Below are positions 20,813 to 21,120 of a stretch of DNA of 21,120 bases, in pieces. Positions within the stretch are counted from its first letter, which is position 1; each line of letters opens with the position of its first letter. The stretch comes from a virus. The position numbers were made by a program, and so were the translations under genes. Where the stretch lies: positions 1 through 21,120 of the IMG/VR virus record IMGVR_UViG_3300036398_003484, one strand, 5' to 3'. The notes under the pieces were generated by a model that was given only the letters and a program-made list of their open reading frames with translations, made no database searches and had not been told where the DNA came from.

Positions 20813-21120
20813 TTATATTATATACAATCTGACTGGTTTTGGTGCAACATAATCAGTCTTTCTATCAACAGACGATCCTCTAATAATTGTTTGAGAATCA
20901 CCCAGATAAGTACTAGTTGCGAAGGATTCAAAGGCAAATCCAGTAATGTTAAATAGTCCGACCGAATCTGGATATTTCTTAAGAAGTGCTTCTGTTGAAC
21001 TTGAGAATGCAAATATTGAACCAGTACCAAATTCAGATTTAATTGAACGAATTCTGGCAGATCCAGAAATATCAAATAGACCTGAAGATTGTGGAGAAAC
21101 AAGAGTTGATTCGGAAGAAC
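20813..21120 (-). CDS. C-terminal end of a repeat-rich phage structural protein (partial)
   Basis: The minus strand is open from the window edge to a TAA at 20813-20815, giving the last 101 residues of a larger protein with no start in view. It holds repeats built on G-L-F-N/D-I-S/T-G: SGLFDISGSARIRSIKSEFG, GTGSIFAFSSSTEALLKKYP, DSVGLFNITGFAFESFATST, ending DYVAPKPVRLYII. Long proteins with such LFxIxG repeats are frequent near fibre genes of T4-like cyanophages, to my recollection. The right frame was chosen because it is rich in Gly/Ser beta-type repeats; the other open frame on this strand (20818-21102) gives a Leu-rich, non-protein-like product. Likely a virion protein. Confidence 0.72.
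   Translation of the reverse strand, partial: SSESTLVSPQSSGLFDISGSARIRSIKSEFGTGSIFAFSSSTEALLKKYPDSVGLFNITGFAFESFATSTYLGDSQTIIRGSSVDRKTDYVAPKPVRLYII

Noticed and set aside
20818-21102. Minus-strand 94-codon ORF at the right edge
   Set aside because: The product is Leu-rich and unlike a protein; a different frame, open to the window edge, gives clear LFxIxG structural repeats.

Overview
The window looks like part of an AT-rich T4-like marine myovirus genome, most likely a cyanophage of the Prochlorococcus/Synechococcus type, though a T4-like phage of another marine bacterium such as SAR11 cannot be excluded. The evidence is a minus-strand block of T4-order genes (neck proteins gp13 and gp14, tail sheath stabiliser gp15, small terminase gp16), large modular fibre-type structural genes, T4-type late promoter boxes (TATAAATA), and the absence of any cellular housekeeping gene. 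Almost everything is transcribed right to left; the only convincing plus-strand gene is hldD at 5067-5867. Genes are packed tightly, the longest gap between genes is 94 bases, and no stretch over 300 bases lacks a gene. I saw no tRNA, rRNA, CRISPR array, transposase or integrase.

Layout in transcription order (high to low coordinates). 21120-16218: the end of a repeat-rich structural protein, a 148-aa fibre-like protein with an Mtd-like N-terminal module, a 121-aa protein, and a 1243-aa modular fibre or virion protein, closed by a strong hairpin terminator. 16123-13731: a tandem array of three paralogous glycine- and cysteine-rich proteins (26-28 Cys each). 13683-12991: a protein ending in a phage tail-assembly-chaperone-like domain, closed by a second terminator. 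12912-5067: an inserted sugar-modification cargo cluster. 5006-4377: a virion-type protein made of two copies of one domain. 4322-596: gp13, gp14, gp15, gp16. 575-1: the N-terminal part of a lysine-rich, possibly head-packaged protein.

The cargo cluster is the most informative part. It encodes separate heptose-7-phosphate kinase and heptose-1-phosphate adenylyltransferase genes (the two halves of bacterial HldE), an HAD phosphatase that could supply the intervening dephosphorylation, the epimerase HldD, and a GT9 heptosyltransferase-like protein. It also has two NodU/TobZ-type carbamoyltransferases (one complete, one ending exactly where the C-terminal domain should begin), a cupin and two 2-oxoglutarate/Fe(II)-type oxygenases. 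Together these could make ADP-L-glycero-D-manno-heptose, transfer heptose to an acceptor and decorate it with carbamate. The first enzyme, GmhA, is not in the window, and the acceptor (host surface glycan, phage particle or other) is unknown. Four gene junctions in the window use a TAATG stop-start overlap, suggesting translational coupling.

All family calls were made by eye from translated motifs and remembered family sequences; no database search was run.
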